Below are positions 63,432-64,000 of a stretch of DNA of 64,000 nucleotides, in pieces; the first letter of the stretch is position 1, and every line of letters starts with the position of its first letter. The notes beneath the pieces were generated by a model. That model was not told where the DNA came from. It saw only the letters and a program-made list of their open reading frames with translations, and ran no database searches. The position numbers and the translations under genes are program-made. Location of the stretch: contig CM075650.1 in NCBI GenBank assembly GCA_037953625.1, positions 47,682,206 through 47,746,205 on the forward strand. Reading direction: 5' to 3'. The DNA is from Crotalaria pallida. Its lineage: Eukaryota > Streptophyta > Magnoliopsida > Fabales > Fabaceae.

Positions 63432-63675
63432 GGTAGGAGGTCGTTAGACCCTGTCACCATAATATAAAATGGCGGGAGGTCGTTAGACCCTGTCACGATA
63501 AAAAGTAAAACGGCGGGAGGTCGTTAGACCCTGTCACGATAAAAAGTAAAATGGCAGGAGGTCGGTAGACCCTGTCACGATAAAAAGTAAAATGGCAGGA
63601 GGTCGGTAGACCCTGTCACAATAAAAAGTAAAATGGCAGGAGGTCGGTAGACACTGTCACATTAAAAGATTAAAG
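63432..63675 (+). repeat. 41-bp tandem repeat, six units
   Basis: The units start at 63432 (39 bp), 63471, 63512, 63553, 63594 and 63635. Each holds a conserved core ggaggtcgttagaccctgtc followed by an AT-rich linker. The core contains a short inverted repeat, GGTC-GTTA-GACC (GGTC-GGTA-GACC in later units). Units 2-5 are nearly identical, and the outer units have diverged. Confidence 0.95.
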
Positions 63676-64000
63676 GAACGAAAAGGTAACCGACATGTTA
63701 ACCAAATAATGGAATTAAAATGGAAATACAAATGGAAAATGGGAATAAAAAGGAAAATAATGAAAGTAATGAGGAACAAGAATAATTAGAGGTTAGGGAT
63801 TATCTAAAAGAAAACAATTAGAAAGAAAAAGAATTGGGAAACAGTTAGGAGGTAAAAAGTAAAGAAGAACATGAATTGAGTAGTATAGCATAGGCTTGAA
63901 TTGTCTTGGTGTGTCGTATATAGCTGCTTAGAAATCTCTCTTTAAGTTCTGTGTGATGCTTCCCCTGTGTGGTTAATATTTTTCAGGTACACAAGCGGAG

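Larger units (their letters stand above)
61206..64000 (+). mobile_element. Start of another large non-coding element, cut by the window edge
   Basis: It begins TGTAACATCCC, as the element at 1157 does, only 15 bp after the duplication of the preceding element. It has a GC-rich stretch (61720-62440) with many CCGG and GAACCGG words and overlapping chance ORFs. A long purine-rich stretch (about 62560-63890) and a 41-bp tandem repeat follow. No coding domain was recognised. Confidence 0.6.

Noticed and set aside
63432..63675. CRISPR-like array
   Set aside because: The units are contiguous 41-bp tandem repeats without unique spacers, in a plant nuclear context.

Overview
This is nuclear DNA of a flowering plant: genes split by GT-AG introns, AT-rich intergenic sequence and dense nested retrotransposons. 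A legume is likely (inference from the repeat vocabulary and gene type), but the species cannot be named from the sequence alone.

Two protein-coding genes look intact. The first, on the + strand at 29644-35928, is an eight-exon homologue of OS-9, the ER lectin that hands misfolded glycoproteins to ER-associated degradation. Its promoter carries an exact ER stress response element (CGTGG-N9-ATTGG) next to a G-box. The second, on the - strand at 55121-44445, is an eleven-exon homologue of NUB1 (ubiquitin-like domain plus three UBA domains), a proteasome-linked adaptor for NEDD8-type modifiers. Both act in protein quality control; nothing else in the window links them.

A partial duplicate of the OS-9 gene lies at about 457-9398. 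It has the promoter and exons 1-4 only, a stop codon in exon 2, and a 7.5 kb element inserted two bases past exon 1. The rest is mostly mobile DNA. It includes (a) a family of very large non-coding TG...CA elements with 5-bp target duplications (1157-8661, 55863-61186, a composite at 13216-26432, and pieces at both window edges); (b) a solo LTR inside the first of these (4893-6328); (c) a complete non-autonomous Athila-like element with a tRNA-Asp primer site (15329-20820) and a truncated relative (10981-13215); (d) the 3' end of another LTR element (9399-10966); (e) several LINE relics, one split by a Mutator-like MITE (26433-27950), one inside OS9 intron 4, and one split by a nearly intact 4.7 kb LINE (37356-42091) with a single in-frame stop in ORF2; (f) three SINEs; (g) a decayed Copia element with unusual TA...CA ends inside NUB1 intron 3 (47777-52921); and (h) two small MITEs.

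Layout: 1-456 edge of a large element; 457-9398 OS9 pseudogene with insertions; 9399-26432 nested LTR elements; 26433-28852 LINE/MULE relics and unassigned sequence; 28870-35928 SINE, promoter and OS9; 35929-37189 intergenic; 37190-43615 nested LINEs; 43616-44444 intergenic; 44445-55121 NUB1; 55122-55862 its upstream region with a Stowaway-like MITE; 55863-64000 two large non-coding elements, the second with a 41-bp tandem repeat. No tRNA gene, rRNA gene, CRISPR array or bacterial-type feature was seen.
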